DNA of 46,963 nt, from contig CAJQPL010000064.1 in assembly GCA_905480215.1 (NCBI GenBank), positions 1 to 46,963 of the forward strand, written 5' to 3'. The notes beneath the pieces are model-generated. The model worked only from the letters and a program-made list of their open reading frames with translations, was not told the DNA's origin and did not search any database. The stretch is from an uncultured Woeseiaceae bacterium (GTDB lineage Bacteria; Pseudomonadota; Gammaproteobacteria; Steroidobacterales; Woeseiaceae). The stretch's first letter is position 1, and each line of letters opens with the position of its first letter. Below are positions 18,519 through 26,830 of this stretch, piece after piece. The translations under genes were made by a program, and so were the position numbers.

Positions 18519-18851
18519 TCACTTTCTATCAAAAGCCCTTAGCCGCTCCTTCGCTACATCGATGTCGGCTTTTGGCGTCGTTCTGCTCTTCTTAATGAAA
18601 CTGTGCAGCACCACTATCTTCGTACCCAATCTGATAACGTACATCGTTCGATATTGATTATTGCGATCGCGTGCACGCAACTCACGGACACCCTAGCCAA
18701 CAGTCTTCATCGGTTTGAAATCCTTTGGCATTTCGCCGATTTGAAGACGGCGCAGATCGCTGCCAAGGTCAATGCGAACGGATTTCGGGAACTCCTGTAA
18801 GACCGATAGAGCATCGCCCAGCCAGACAATGTCCTTTTCGTCCTTACTCAT
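18519..18851 (-). pseudogene. Gp49/RelE-like toxin with premature TAG
   Basis: On the minus strand ATG at 18849-18851 opens a frame MSKDEKDIVWLGDALSVLQE, with FPKSVRIDLGSDLRRLQIGE and MPKDFKPMKTVG, then TAG at 18693-18695, then GVRELRARDRNNQYRTMYVI and HSFIKKSRTTPKADIDVAKE to a TGA at 18519-18521. Both parts match the phage-derived Gp49-like toxin family (MKTVGxGVRELRxRD), so exactly one codon is mutated; CAG to TAG is the simplest change. The active half lies after the stop, so the toxin should be inactive. The length without the stop (110 aa) is normal. Confidence 0.8.
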
Positions 18852-18862
18852 AATTACATTAT

Positions 18863-18874
18863 ACCTAATTAGGT
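18863..18874. promoter_or_regulatory. Palindromic operator ACCTAATTAGGT
   Basis: This perfect 12-bp palindrome lies 11 bases upstream of the dead toxin's ATG, where the antitoxin of this pair would be expected to bind. Its half-sites ACCTA/TAGGT are the same as those of the three sites at 21072-21128 but with a two-base centre. Confidence 0.55.
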
Positions 18875-18935
18875 CTATTTATCAACGCAAGAGTAGACTC
18901 TCTTAGAAATATCGTGCAGGTGTGGTCGGCCAGAA

Positions 18936-18987
18936 GTGTTAACCATGTGTCCGGAACAAGGTGTAAATCATGTGACCGGTTAACGCC
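18936..18987. repeat. Near-palindromic repeat family, copy A (left part)
   Basis: The copy begins with GTGTTAACCATGTGTCCGG and continues with AACAAGGTGTAAATCATGTG and ACCGGTTAACGCC. It matches the first 52 bases of copy C at 21165 with only a few differences. It lies upstream of the 19.2-kb toxin-antitoxin pair, whose other side carries copy B. The sequence looks like transposon or MITE ends, but no matching transposase is present. Confidence 0.6.
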
Positions 18988-19190
18988 TTCGGTAGCACTG
19001 CCGTGCTAGTCGGCTAGATAGTCTCTGCGAGTACACGGTTCGTAGCCAATCACCCATTTCTCGATAAACTCCTCAAGAACAAACCCTTACGCTAGCCTCC
19101 TGTCTCATAGAATCTGGCTTGCCGCTGCTTAAGCGCCTGACTCTATGGGATCGCATGACTTTCAATGGGACAAGACTGAAGTTGCAGTAT
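18988..19190. other. Gene-free spacer before toxin-antitoxin pair
   Basis: I see no gene, tRNA or strong hairpin here apart from a short stem near 18990-19010 (GGTAGCACTGCCGTGCTA). An open frame reaching back to 19145 is an unlikely upstream extension of the toxin gene. Confidence 0.4.
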
Positions 19191-19207
19191 ATACCCCATT
19201 GGGGTAT
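19191..19207. promoter_or_regulatory. Operator palindrome ATACCCCATTGGGGTAT
   Basis: Two perfect 8-bp arms surround one central base, ten bases before the GTG start of the toxin gene. Its location and symmetry fit autorepression by the HTH antitoxin of this pair. It also argues that translation starts downstream at 19217 and not at 19145. Confidence 0.65.
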
Positions 19208-19216
19208 TCTTTTCTA

Positions 19217-19531
19217 GTGAAGTTCATCGAGACTTCAAGGTTTTCAAATGTCAGAGAAAACTACTTCGATGACTCACAGTTTCACATGCTGCAGCTCTAC
19301 CTAATGAATCAGCCCGATTCTGGAGACATCATTAAAGGATCCGGTGGAGTTAGAAAATTACGATGGGGACTGAAAGGATCAGGGAAGCGCGGAGGCGTCC
19401 GAGTCATCTATTACTGGATGACGAAGAGTCACCAGATTCTATTCCTGGCCGCGTACGCCAAGAACGAAGCGAGTGATCTATCTCGCGATGCAATCAAGGC
19501 GATACGCGAAATTGTGAAAGATCTTGAATAG
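19217..19531 (+). CDS. RelE/HigB-like toxin of a NadS-type pair
   Basis: This 104-aa RelE-fold toxin has the family core GSGGVRKLRWGLKGSGKRGG and VRVIYYWMTKSHQILFLAAY followed by AKNEASDLS, the hallmark of toxins paired with NadS-like antitoxins. I chose the GTG at 19217 (VKFIETSRF), which matches usual starts such as M-x-FIET and lies just after the operator palindrome; a longer frame from 19145 would cover the operator. It should act as a ribosome-dependent mRNA cleaving enzyme. The antitoxin follows after 16 bases. Confidence 0.85.
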   Translation: MKFIETSRFSNVRENYFDDSQFHMLQLYLMNQPDSGDIIKGSGGVRKLRWGLKGSGKRGGVRVIYYWMTKSHQILFLAAYAKNEASDLSRDAIKAIREIVKDLE

Positions 19532-19547
19532 AGAAGAGGGGACAAGC

Positions 19548-19829
19548 ATGGCCAAGCGAGATATCGGTGCTGAGATTGTCGCCGGTCTGAAAGAGTTTCG
19601 AGACAAACCTGAAAAGCTGAAGCGTTACGAGTTCGAACCGGCTGACGTAAAAGGTATTCGTCAGAAGTTCGGCATGACGCAGCAGCAGTTTGCCGACTTC
19701 CTGATGATCTCTATTCGCACCCTGCAGAAATGGGAGCAAGGAGAACGTGACCCAGATGGCGCGTCGCATACCCTGCTACGTGTGATGGAGAAAGAACCTG
19801 AGGCCGTGAAGCGAGCTCTGCATGGTTGA
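19548..19829 (+). CDS. NadS-like HTH antitoxin
   Basis: The 93-aa product begins with MAKRDIGAEIVAGLKEFRD behind a good ribosome binding site (GAAGAGGGG) and carries a C-terminal XRE HTH (KGIRQKFGMTQQQFADFLMI and SIRTLQKWEQGERDPDGAS, about residues 44-82). This layout is typical of the NadS/HigA-2 antitoxin group. It should neutralise the preceding toxin and repress the operon through the palindrome at 19191-19207. Repeat copy B begins four bases after its stop. Confidence 0.85.
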   Translation: MAKRDIGAEIVAGLKEFRDKPEKLKRYEFEPADVKGIRQKFGMTQQQFADFLMISIRTLQKWEQGERDPDGASHTLLRVMEKEPEAVKRALHG

Positions 19830-19832
19830 ACT

Positions 19833-19880
19833 TGTAAACCATGTGTCCGGTCAACACCTACAGATTGTTCCGGACACATG
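19833..19880. repeat. Near-palindromic repeat family, copy B (right part)
   Basis: This copy contains TGTAAACCATGTGTCCGG and the right-hand block CAGATTGTTCCGGACACATG. It matches the second half of copy C at 21165-21247, while copy A matches the first half. A and B therefore flank the toxin-antitoxin pair like the two ends of one unit. Confidence 0.6.
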
Positions 19881-20135
19881 TGAATATCAGATTGCACTAA
19901 AGAACTGGATTCAAGCCAATTTGCAAGCATCCTTGAAGGCTAATCTGGGAAGACGCTGCAAAAATTTGCCGGGATCACCATATCCTAGCGCACAAATAAA
20001 ATTACTCTTGATAGCTGTGTCAGCAAAAAACTCGGCATTGATTATTTCATTGTCAAAACCAACTAAGTGGTTTTAGCGTTTCGAATTATTGGGCAAGACA
20101 GGCTAGCGCCTTTTTCGACCCTGCGGGCTGTCCCC
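19881..20135. other. Spacer with a perfect hairpin
   Basis: No gene is recognised. At 20055-20074 AAAACCA, a six-base loop and TGGTTTT form a perfect 7-bp stem that could act as a weak terminator in either direction, between the plus-strand toxin-antitoxin pair and the converging nucleotidyltransferase gene. Confidence 0.4.
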
Positions 20136-20702
20136 CTAGATCGGGCACTTCCGTTCAACCTTCTCATAGTACTCGACGATTTCTTTGCTACTCTGAATTC
20201 CTTCGCTTACGACCCATTCGTCAAGAGCCTGCCAGTCAATCTTGCTATTGCTATGCTCTGTTACGAGCAATGCTTGCTCCAGCGACTGTGGCTCATTCCA
20301 CGCAACCGCAGCGATTAGCCTGTCCATTACCGAATGCGTCGGTGTAATTATGCGAAGAGATCCAAGCCCGGTATTGATCCGGGCACATTTCGATGGATCC
20401 ACATATGTTGCACCGAAACTCAATGGGGCCGGCGGAAACTCCAAATACCAGATCGTCTTTGGGTGGTCGAAGACGGACAGGCGCGGCTGGCCCGTGTGCA
20501 CGAAACCAAGTGGTTCTAATGCCGTTTTCAAGTCAACAACAAGTGCGGCTGTCACGAAGTCGAGGTCCTCCGACTGATATCTATTGTTTGAATAGATCGA
20601 CACTGCAGTTCCACCAGATAGCGTTGCGATTATGCCTGCCTTTTCCAGTGTCTCAGAAACGACTGCCGCTAATTCCTCCAATGACGTGTGTTCATTAATC
20701 AT
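20136..20702 (-). CDS. Nucleotidyltransferase, AbiEii/MNT-type toxin candidate
   Basis: This 188-aa protein has the minimal nucleotidyltransferase signature: GG at residues 30-31 (ATLSGGTAVSIYSNNRY) and the metal-binding DLD at 46-48 (SEDLDFV). Proteins of this group transfer nucleotides to RNA or protein targets and act as the toxic half of AbiE- or MNT-type systems, which defend against phage or stabilise DNA. It is preceded by a winged-helix gene nine bases upstream on the same strand, which would be the antitoxin and repressor. It is shorter than full AbiEii, so substrate choice is open. The family call is strong; the toxin role is inferred from context. Confidence 0.78.
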   Translation of the reverse strand: MINEHTSLEELAAVVSETLEKAGIIATLSGGTAVSIYSNNRYQSEDLDFVTAALVVDLKTALEPLGFVHTGQPRLSVFDHPKTIWYLEFPPAPLSFGATYVDPSKCARINTGLGSLRIITPTHSVMDRLIAAVAWNEPQSLEQALLVTEHSNSKIDWQALDEWVVSEGIQSSKEIVEYYEKVERKCPI

Positions 20703-20711
20703 GGCCCAAAT

Positions 20712-21062
20712 CTACTTCTTCCCGAAACGCCTCGGTCGTCTTCGTTCCCGGTAGTATTTCTCGAGTGTTGATTTGGGGAGTATTTTCAGCATGTCCTTTA
20801 AGAACTGCCGGAGCGAATCTGTGACGGGGCTTTGCCTGAAGTAAAATACCCTCGCATTTGCCTCTTTTCGACTGACCAAGATACCCAGCTCCTCAAACTT
20901 GTTCAGCTGATTCTGAATTTGATTTAGAGGAGTTTCATATGTTCGAGCAATTTCGGATGCGTAGCCCTTTTCGTAGTTTTGTAAGAACATTAGAACCTGG
21001 TATGCGGATTCACTTCCGAATAATCCCATCATCGGGCGCTCTGATATTGTAATCTTTGTCAT
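20712..21062 (-). CDS. Winged-helix regulator/antitoxin partner of the nucleotidyltransferase
   Basis: The 116-aa protein contains a winged-helix domain (FGSESAYQVLMFLQNYEKGY, ASEIARTYETPLNQIQNQLN, KFEELGILVSRKEANARVFYF) at about residues 15-76 and a basic tail (YYRERRRPRRFGKK). The ArsR/MarR-like fold suits DNA binding. It is transcribed directly ahead of the nucleotidyltransferase, as AbiEi-type antitoxins are. Three evenly spaced palindromes begin 10 bases upstream of its start, a strong sign that it controls its own operon. It is shorter than AbiEi proteins, so this may be a distinct subtype. Confidence 0.72.
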   Translation of the reverse strand: MTKITISERPMMGLFGSESAYQVLMFLQNYEKGYASEIARTYETPLNQIQNQLNKFEELGILVSRKEANARVFYFRQSPVTDSLRQFLKDMLKILPKSTLEKYYRERRRPRRFGKK

Positions 21063-21071
21063 TTAAAATCC

Positions 21072-21128
21072 ACCTAACTTTTAGGTCATTATACCTATTT
21101 ATTAGGTTGTTTCACCTATTTTTTAGGT
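21072..21128. promoter_or_regulatory. Three phased operators ACCTA-N5-TAGGT at 21-bp period
   Basis: Three 15-bp dyads lie at 21072-21086, 21093-21107 and 21114-21128. All have the exact half-sites ACCTA and TAGGT around five bases (ACTTT, TTTAT, TTTTT). The start-to-start spacing is exactly 21 bp, two turns of B-DNA, so bound dimers would lie on the same face of the helix. They precede the winged-helix gene and probably cover its promoter. Confidence 0.78.
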
Positions 21129-21164
21129 ATTAAGAACTATCCGGCCGAGCGAGGGAACTCCAAA

Positions 21165-21247
21165 GTGTTAACCATGTGTCCGGAACAAGGTGTAAACCAT
21201 GTGATCGGTTAACACCTGCAGATTGTTCCGGACACATGGTTTACACC
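21165..21247. repeat. Near-palindromic repeat family, copy C (complete, 83 bp)
   Basis: The unit opens with GTGTTAACCATGTGTCCGGA and closes with TCCGGACACATGGTTTACAC, which are near reverse complements, and has a further inverted pair inside. It joins the block found in copy A (18936) to the block found in copy B (19833) without the intervening toxin-antitoxin genes. Confidence 0.65.
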
Positions 21248-21415
21248 TTTCGGGGATTGAGCAATGCCGGAAGGATTGATTCAGATCGGCCAAGGCCGAT
21301 CTTCACCCCTTCGGGGCGCACCCCAAGGGCACTTGCTTCGGGGCGCCTGCGGCGTCTAAATTGCTGGCGCAATTTGTCGAACAGAGGTTCTCACCGGGTT
21401 CCTGACACATCAAAC
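21248..21415. other. Hairpin-rich gene-free spacer
   Basis: Several short GC-rich stem-loops (for example CCCCTTCGGGG near 21307) and no convincing gene. It is the downstream side of the tRNA-like fragment at 21450. Confidence 0.4.
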
Positions 21416-21441
21416 GAAAAAGGGCCCCCTTTGGGGACCCT
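21416..21441 (-). terminator. Rho-independent terminator of the tRNA-like gene
   Basis: On the minus strand AGGGTCCCC, loop AAA and GGGGGCCCT form a 9-bp stem with one G-U pair, followed by a run of five T. It lies eight bases downstream of the CCA end of the tRNA-Arg-like fragment on the same strand, as expected for a tRNA transcript terminator. Confidence 0.7.
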
Positions 21442-21449
21442 TTGTCGTT

Positions 21450-21505
21450 TGGCGCGCCCGGAAGGATTCGAACCTCCGACCACCTGGTTCGAAGACAGGC
21501 AGCTG
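21450..21505 (-). tRNA. tRNA-Arg-like gene, 3' part only
   Basis: Read on the minus strand this gives a degraded anticodon-arm region (CTGCCTGTCTTCGAACCAGG), the variable region GTGGTC, an intact T arm (GGAGGTTCGAATCCTTCC) and the acceptor strand GGGCGCGCCA with encoded CCA. The 3' half matches gammaproteobacterial tRNA-Arg genes. Where the D arm and 5' acceptor strand should be, the sequence becomes an unrelated AT-rich stretch, so the gene is truncated. tRNA-Arg 3' ends are common integration targets, and this may be an attachment-site remnant. Confidence 0.65.
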
Positions 21506-21643
21506 TTTACTAATCATCTATTTATAATCAACAAGATATAAGGCGACTGTGTCCCATAGATTTCGCGATCACCATTAACAATTGGCTGATTTACCTGGAA
21601 TTCACATAATCGAATGGGACAGCCCACAAGAAGGTCAGAACGA

Positions 21644-22582
21644 TCAGAACTGCAGTTCAACGTCGTGAAGTACACGGTAGCAATCCAGAACCTGTGCAAC
21701 TGAAGAGTTAGGCTCACGGCCCTCAGCAATCGCGGCGAAAAACTCCCGATCCTGCAGCTCAATGCCGTTCATCGACACGTCGACATTGGATACGTCAATG
21801 GCATTCTCGCTCCCATCTACGAGATCGTCATAGCGAGCAATGTACGTGCCGTTGTCGCAGATGTAACGGAAGAAAGTCCCCAATGGTCCATCGTTGTTAA
21901 ATGACAGCGACAACGTGCAAATCTTGCCACTCTCGGTCTTCATTTGAATAGACATATCCATCGCAATGCCAAGCTCTGGATGATGCGGACCTTCAATACC
22001 ATTGACCTGCACAATTTTCTCGCCAGCCTGGTAGGCGAAGAGGTCAATCGTGTGCGCTGCGTGGTGCCACAACAGATGATCCGTCCACGAACGCGCCTCG
22101 CCAGCCGCGTTGATGTTTTTGCGGCGGAAAAAGTAGGTTTGCACGTCCATCTGTTGGACATTCAACTCGCCGGCTTTGATTTTGTTGTGAACCCATTGGT
22201 GTGACGGGTTGAAACGACGCGTGTGACCACACATTGCGACAAGGCCCGTTTCCCTTTGCTTGGCGGCAACTGCTTCTGCGTCGGCAAGCGAGTCAGCTAG
22301 CGGAATCTCAACTTGTACGTGCTTACCCGCGTCCATGCACTGAATGGCCTGATCCGCATGCATCTGCGTCGGTGTACACAATATTGCAGCGTCAACGCCC
22401 GGCAATGCCAGTGCCTCAGCCAAATCGGTTGTGACATGGGCAATACGGTAGTCGTCGGCGATCGCCCTGGTAGCGTCGAGTCGCCTGCCAACCACAGAAA
22501 CACATTCAACACCGTCAATGTTCTTGATTCCGTCCAAATGTTTCTTGCCGAACGCGCCAGCACCTGCCAGTACAACTTTCAT
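21644..22582 (-). CDS. ligC: 4-carboxy-2-hydroxymuconate-6-semialdehyde dehydrogenase
   Basis: This 312-aa Gfo/Idh/MocA-fold enzyme oxidises the ring-cleavage product of protocatechuate to 2-pyrone-4,6-dicarboxylate with NAD(P)+. The N-terminal Rossmann motif is GAGAFGKKHLDGI (7-19), followed by VSVVGRR; the oxidoreductase EIPLADS loop and the MCGHTRRFNPSHQWVHNKIK segment follow LigC of sphingomonads almost residue for residue, as does SWTDHLLWHHAAHTIDLFAY. It is the last gene of the lig operon, 12 bases after ligB. All other enzymes needed for the pathway lie upstream in the same transcript, which supports the assignment. Confidence 0.92.
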   Translation of the reverse strand: MKVVLAGAGAFGKKHLDGIKNIDGVECVSVVGRRLDATRAIADDYRIAHVTTDLAEALALPGVDAAILCTPTQMHADQAIQCMDAGKHVQVEIPLADSLADAEAVAAKQRETGLVAMCGHTRRFNPSHQWVHNKIKAGELNVQQMDVQTYFFRRKNINAAGEARSWTDHLLWHHAAHTIDLFAYQAGEKIVQVNGIEGPHHPELGIAMDMSIQMKTESGKICTLSLSFNNDGPLGTFFRYICDNGTYIARYDDLVDGSENAIDVSNVDVSMNGIELQDREFFAAIAEGREPNSSVAQVLDCYRVLHDVELQF

Positions 22583-22594
22583 GACTACTCCGAA

Positions 22595-23825
<1,231 letters not shown>

Positions 23826-23826
<1 letters not shown>

Positions 23827-24731
23827 TAGTTTTTCTCCTCTGGCCAGTACAACCGCATTGGGTTTGTAACCAGCAGCTTTCGTTGCAGTTCTACTGTAGT
23901 AGCAATCTTAGGAACATAGTCGACGAGCTTACCGTCGTCAGCCATGTGGGATTTCATGTTTGGGTGTGGCCAGTCGGTTCCCCACAGCACACGTTCGGGG
24001 AACATCTCGACGACGCGTTTTGCAAACGGCACGACGTCGGAGTAGTCCGGTGGACCGTCGTTGCTCAATCGATCCGGGCAACTCACTTTCGCCCACATGT
24101 TATCGTTTTCCTCGAGCATGCGAATGAATAGATCGAATTCCTCGCCTTGCGGATCCTTGCTCACGTCAGGACGGCCCATATGATCGAACACGATGATACC
24201 GGGCAATGCGGAAAAGAAATCGTAAAGTTCGGGCAAGTCCGGCGCTTCGACGTAAATGACGAGGTGCATGCCGAAGGCCTGAATGCGCTCGCCAACTTCC
24301 TTCAGCGTGTCGTGCGGTAGCACGTCCACGAGTCGTTTTACAAAACTGAAGCGAATGCCGCGCACACCGGCGTCATACAGGGCCTGAAGTTCATCATCAG
24401 TAACGTCACGCTTGACCGACGCAACGCCGCGCGCTTTGCCACCCGAATGTTCGATCGCATCAACGAGTGCCCGGTTATCAGCACCGTGACAAGTCGCCTG
24501 CACGATGACATTACGTTCGAATCCTAAATGATCGCGCAGCGCCCATAGTTGATCCTTCGAAGCGTCGCAAGGTGTGTACTTACGTTCGGGTGCATAGGGG
24601 AACTGGTCTCCAGGCCCAAATACGTGACAATGCGCGTCGACGGCGCCCGCCGGAACCTTGAACTCCGGTATCGACGGATCCGGATGAAACTCCAGCCAGC
24701 CGTCATCCATTTTGAATTCGCTTTCGCTCAT
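23826..24731 (-). CDS. ligI: 2-pyrone-4,6-dicarboxylate hydrolase
   Basis: This amidohydrolase-superfamily enzyme (301 aa) hydrolyses 2-pyrone-4,6-dicarboxylate to 4-oxalomesaconate without a metal. Family motifs are VDAHCHVFGPGDQFPYAPER near residue 31, VQATCHGADNRALVDAI, GIRFSFVKRLVD, IIVFDHMGRPDVSKDPQG, KVSCPDRLSNDGPPDYSDV and WGTDWPHPNMKSHMADDG, each matching LigI. It overlaps ligJ by four bases. Its presence, with LigC and LigJ, makes the cluster a complete 4,5-cleavage pathway and not only a ring-opening enzyme. Confidence 0.93.
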
Positions 24732-25753
24732 CGTCCCTGCGCTTTCAATAGTGTATCCAGTCTCGGGTACACACGCCGCGCGTTCAGTTCAAATACTTTC
24801 GCCCGGTCTTCTCCATCAAAACCCAACGCGTCAACATATCGTTTGGTGTCATCAAAGTAGTGTCCCGTCTGCGGATCAATACCGCGCACCGCACCAACCA
24901 TTTCCGAGGCGAACAAGACGTTGTCTACGTCGATGACCTCGAACAACAGATTAATGCCCGGCTGGTGATACACACAGGTATCGAAGAACACGTTTTTCAT
25001 CAAGTGCTCGGACAAATCTGGCTGTTTCAACATGTCTGCGAGTCCGCGGTAACGCCCCCAATGATAAGGAACCGCACCGCCCCCGTGCGGAATAATCATC
25101 CGCAGGTCAGGGAAATCGGCAAACAGGTTGCCTTGCAATAACTGCATGAAGGCCGTTGTATCCGCATTCATGTAGTGGGCGCCGGTCGCATGAAAACAGG
25201 GATTGCAGCTCGCCGAAACATGAATCATTGCGGGCACGTCGAGTTCGACGAGCTTTTCGTAAATCGGGTACCAGTAGCGATCCGTCAGTGGCGGCGATGT
25301 CCAATGACCACCAGAGGGATCAGGACTCAGATTGCAGCCAACAAAACCCAGCTCGTTGACGGCGCGATCCAGCTCGGCGATCGGTCCGTCGAGCGACTCG
25401 CCTGCCACCTGCGGCAACTGCGCGCCACCGACAAAATTTTCGGGATAGAGATCAACAACGCGCTTTATCAGGTCGTTGTTCGCTCGCGCCCAGTCCATTG
25501 ACGTTTCCGGATCACCGATATGGTGTGCCATCGCGGACGCGCGCGGAGAGAAAACAGTCAGGTCCGCGCCCCGTTCACGCAGCAGCTTGAGCTGATTCTG
25601 CTCGATAGTCTCGCGAATCTGGTCGTCGCTGATGCTCGCAGGCTCAGGCGGCTCCAAAGACGGATTTTCAATACGATCAAGCTGTGCCTGGCGAAAATCC
25701 TGATGTGGACCGGGTGCCGTTGTGTAATGTCCATGACAATCGATGATGAGCAT
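24728..25753 (-). CDS. ligJ: 4-oxalomesaconate hydratase
   Basis: LigJ (341 aa) adds water to 4-oxalomesaconate and gives 4-carboxy-4-hydroxy-2-oxoadipate. It belongs to the amidohydrolase-2 group and carries the metal-binding start MLIIDCHGHYTTAP, the SPRASAMAHHIGD substrate loop, a GCNLSPDPSGGHWTSPPLTD segment, PAMIHVSASCNPCFHATGAH and MIIPHGGGAVPYHWGRYRGL. These blocks fit LigJ and not the related ACMSD decarboxylases. It overlaps ligI by four bases and lies six bases after ligU, in a single operon. Confidence 0.92.
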   Translation of the reverse strand: MLIIDCHGHYTTAPGPHQDFRQAQLDRIENPSLEPPEPASISDDQIRETIEQNQLKLLRERGADLTVFSPRASAMAHHIGDPETSMDWARANNDLIKRVVDLYPENFVGGAQLPQVAGESLDGPIAELDRAVNELGFVGCNLSPDPSGGHWTSPPLTDRYWYPIYEKLVELDVPAMIHVSASCNPCFHATGAHYMNADTTAFMQLLQGNLFADFPDLRMIIPHGGGAVPYHWGRYRGLADMLKQPDLSEHLMKNVFFDTCVYHQPGINLLFEVIDVDNVLFASEMVGAVRGIDPQTGHYFDDTKRYVDALGFDGEDRAKVFELNARRVYPRLDTLLKAQGR

Positions 25754-25759
25754 TTTGCC

Positions 25760-26827
25760 TTATCCTTCTTGCACGAAGACGTTGCCGTCCATGAGTTTTC
25801 TTGCTGTACGCAAGAGTGCGGAGCGCGTTACAGAATAATTGCCACTATCTTCGACAATATCGATGTCGACCGTAAAACGACCGCTGGGGTGTTCCACGTC
25901 GAGAACGCCGCCAGTAACGCGCGTCGAGATTCCGTCTGCAACACTCCCCGGGATGCAACACGCAGCTGCTACGCTTGCTGCACCGAGCACGCCGATCGAC
26001 TGATGCACTCGATGTGGAATGAAAGTACGAGTAGTCAGAGTGCCACGGTTTTGGGGTGCAGCAATCAAGCTCATCTTGGGTACCGTCTTATCCGTAACAT
26101 CGCCAAGATTCATCAACGATCCCGCCTGTAGACGGATCGACTCTATCTGTGCCTTCAGGCCTTTATCTGCCTCTAGCTCCTGCGGCGATTCGTAGCCGGT
26201 CAAACCGAAGTCGGTGGCACGCAGCATGACCACAGGCATCCCGTTATCAATACACGTCACGGCTTTGTCATCAATTTCGTCGATTACATTTCCCGTTGGC
26301 AACAAAGCGCCACAATTCGATCCTGCGACGTCTGCAAAATCAATCATGACAGGCGCGGCAGTGCCTGGAACTCCATCTATACTGGCATCGCCGCTGTAGC
26401 TAACCTGACCTGCCGGAGTTTGCACCTGCGCGATTGCGATACCACCGGAATTGAGCATTCGAATACGCACAACCGTTACGTCATCGGTTGCGTTTATCAA
26501 ACCTTGTTCAATTGCGAAAGCCCCGACACCGGCAAGAATGTTGCCGCAATTTTGTCCGTCGCTGACCAGCGCCTTATCAACAACGACCTGCAGGAACAGA
26601 TAATCGATATCGGCGTTCGGCCCAGCTGATTTTGAAACGATCGAGACCTTGCTGGTCAGTGGGTGTGCCCCGCCCATGCCGTCTATCTGACGTGTATCCG
26701 GTGAACCCATAATGCCAAGCAGCAGACGGTCTCGCGCCTCGGCGTCGCTGGGTAAATCATCTTTGAGAAAATACAGTCCCTTCGACGTTCCACCACGCAT
26801 CACCATTGTTGGTATGGATCGCAGCAT
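25760..26827 (-). CDS. ligU: 4-oxalomesaconate tautomerase (PrpF fold)
   Basis: This 355-aa enzyme isomerises the keto/enol or double-bond form of 4-oxalomesaconate so that LigJ can hydrate it. PrpF/diaminopimelate-epimerase fold motifs are PTMVMRGGTSKGLYFLKDDL at the N terminus, GMGGAHPLTSKVSIVSKS, DGQNCGNILAGVGAFAIEQG with the conserved cysteine, and VHQSIGVLGAASVAAACCIP. The ATG at 26827 was preferred to a preceding TTG; it follows the ligK stop by three bases. LigU and GalD proteins share this fold, and operon context selects LigU. Confidence 0.9.
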   Translation of the reverse strand: MLRSIPTMVMRGGTSKGLYFLKDDLPSDAEARDRLLLGIMGSPDTRQIDGMGGAHPLTSKVSIVSKSAGPNADIDYLFLQVVVDKALVSDGQNCGNILAGVGAFAIEQGLINATDDVTVVRIRMLNSGGIAIAQVQTPAGQVSYSGDASIDGVPGTAAPVMIDFADVAGSNCGALLPTGNVIDEIDDKAVTCIDNGMPVVMLRATDFGLTGYESPQELEADKGLKAQIESIRLQAGSLMNLGDVTDKTVPKMSLIAAPQNRGTLTTRTFIPHRVHQSIGVLGAASVAAACCIPGSVADGISTRVTGGVLDVEHPSGRFTVDIDIVEDSGNYSVTRSALLRTARKLMDGNVFVQEG

Positions 26828-26830
26828 CAA

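Noticed and set aside
19145-19216. Longer N terminus for the HigB-like toxin
   Set aside because: The extra 24 residues are unlike the family and would be encoded across the operator palindrome.
25520-26131. 203-codon plus-strand frame opposite ligJ/ligU
   Set aside because: Shadow of the lig genes, without recognisable domains.
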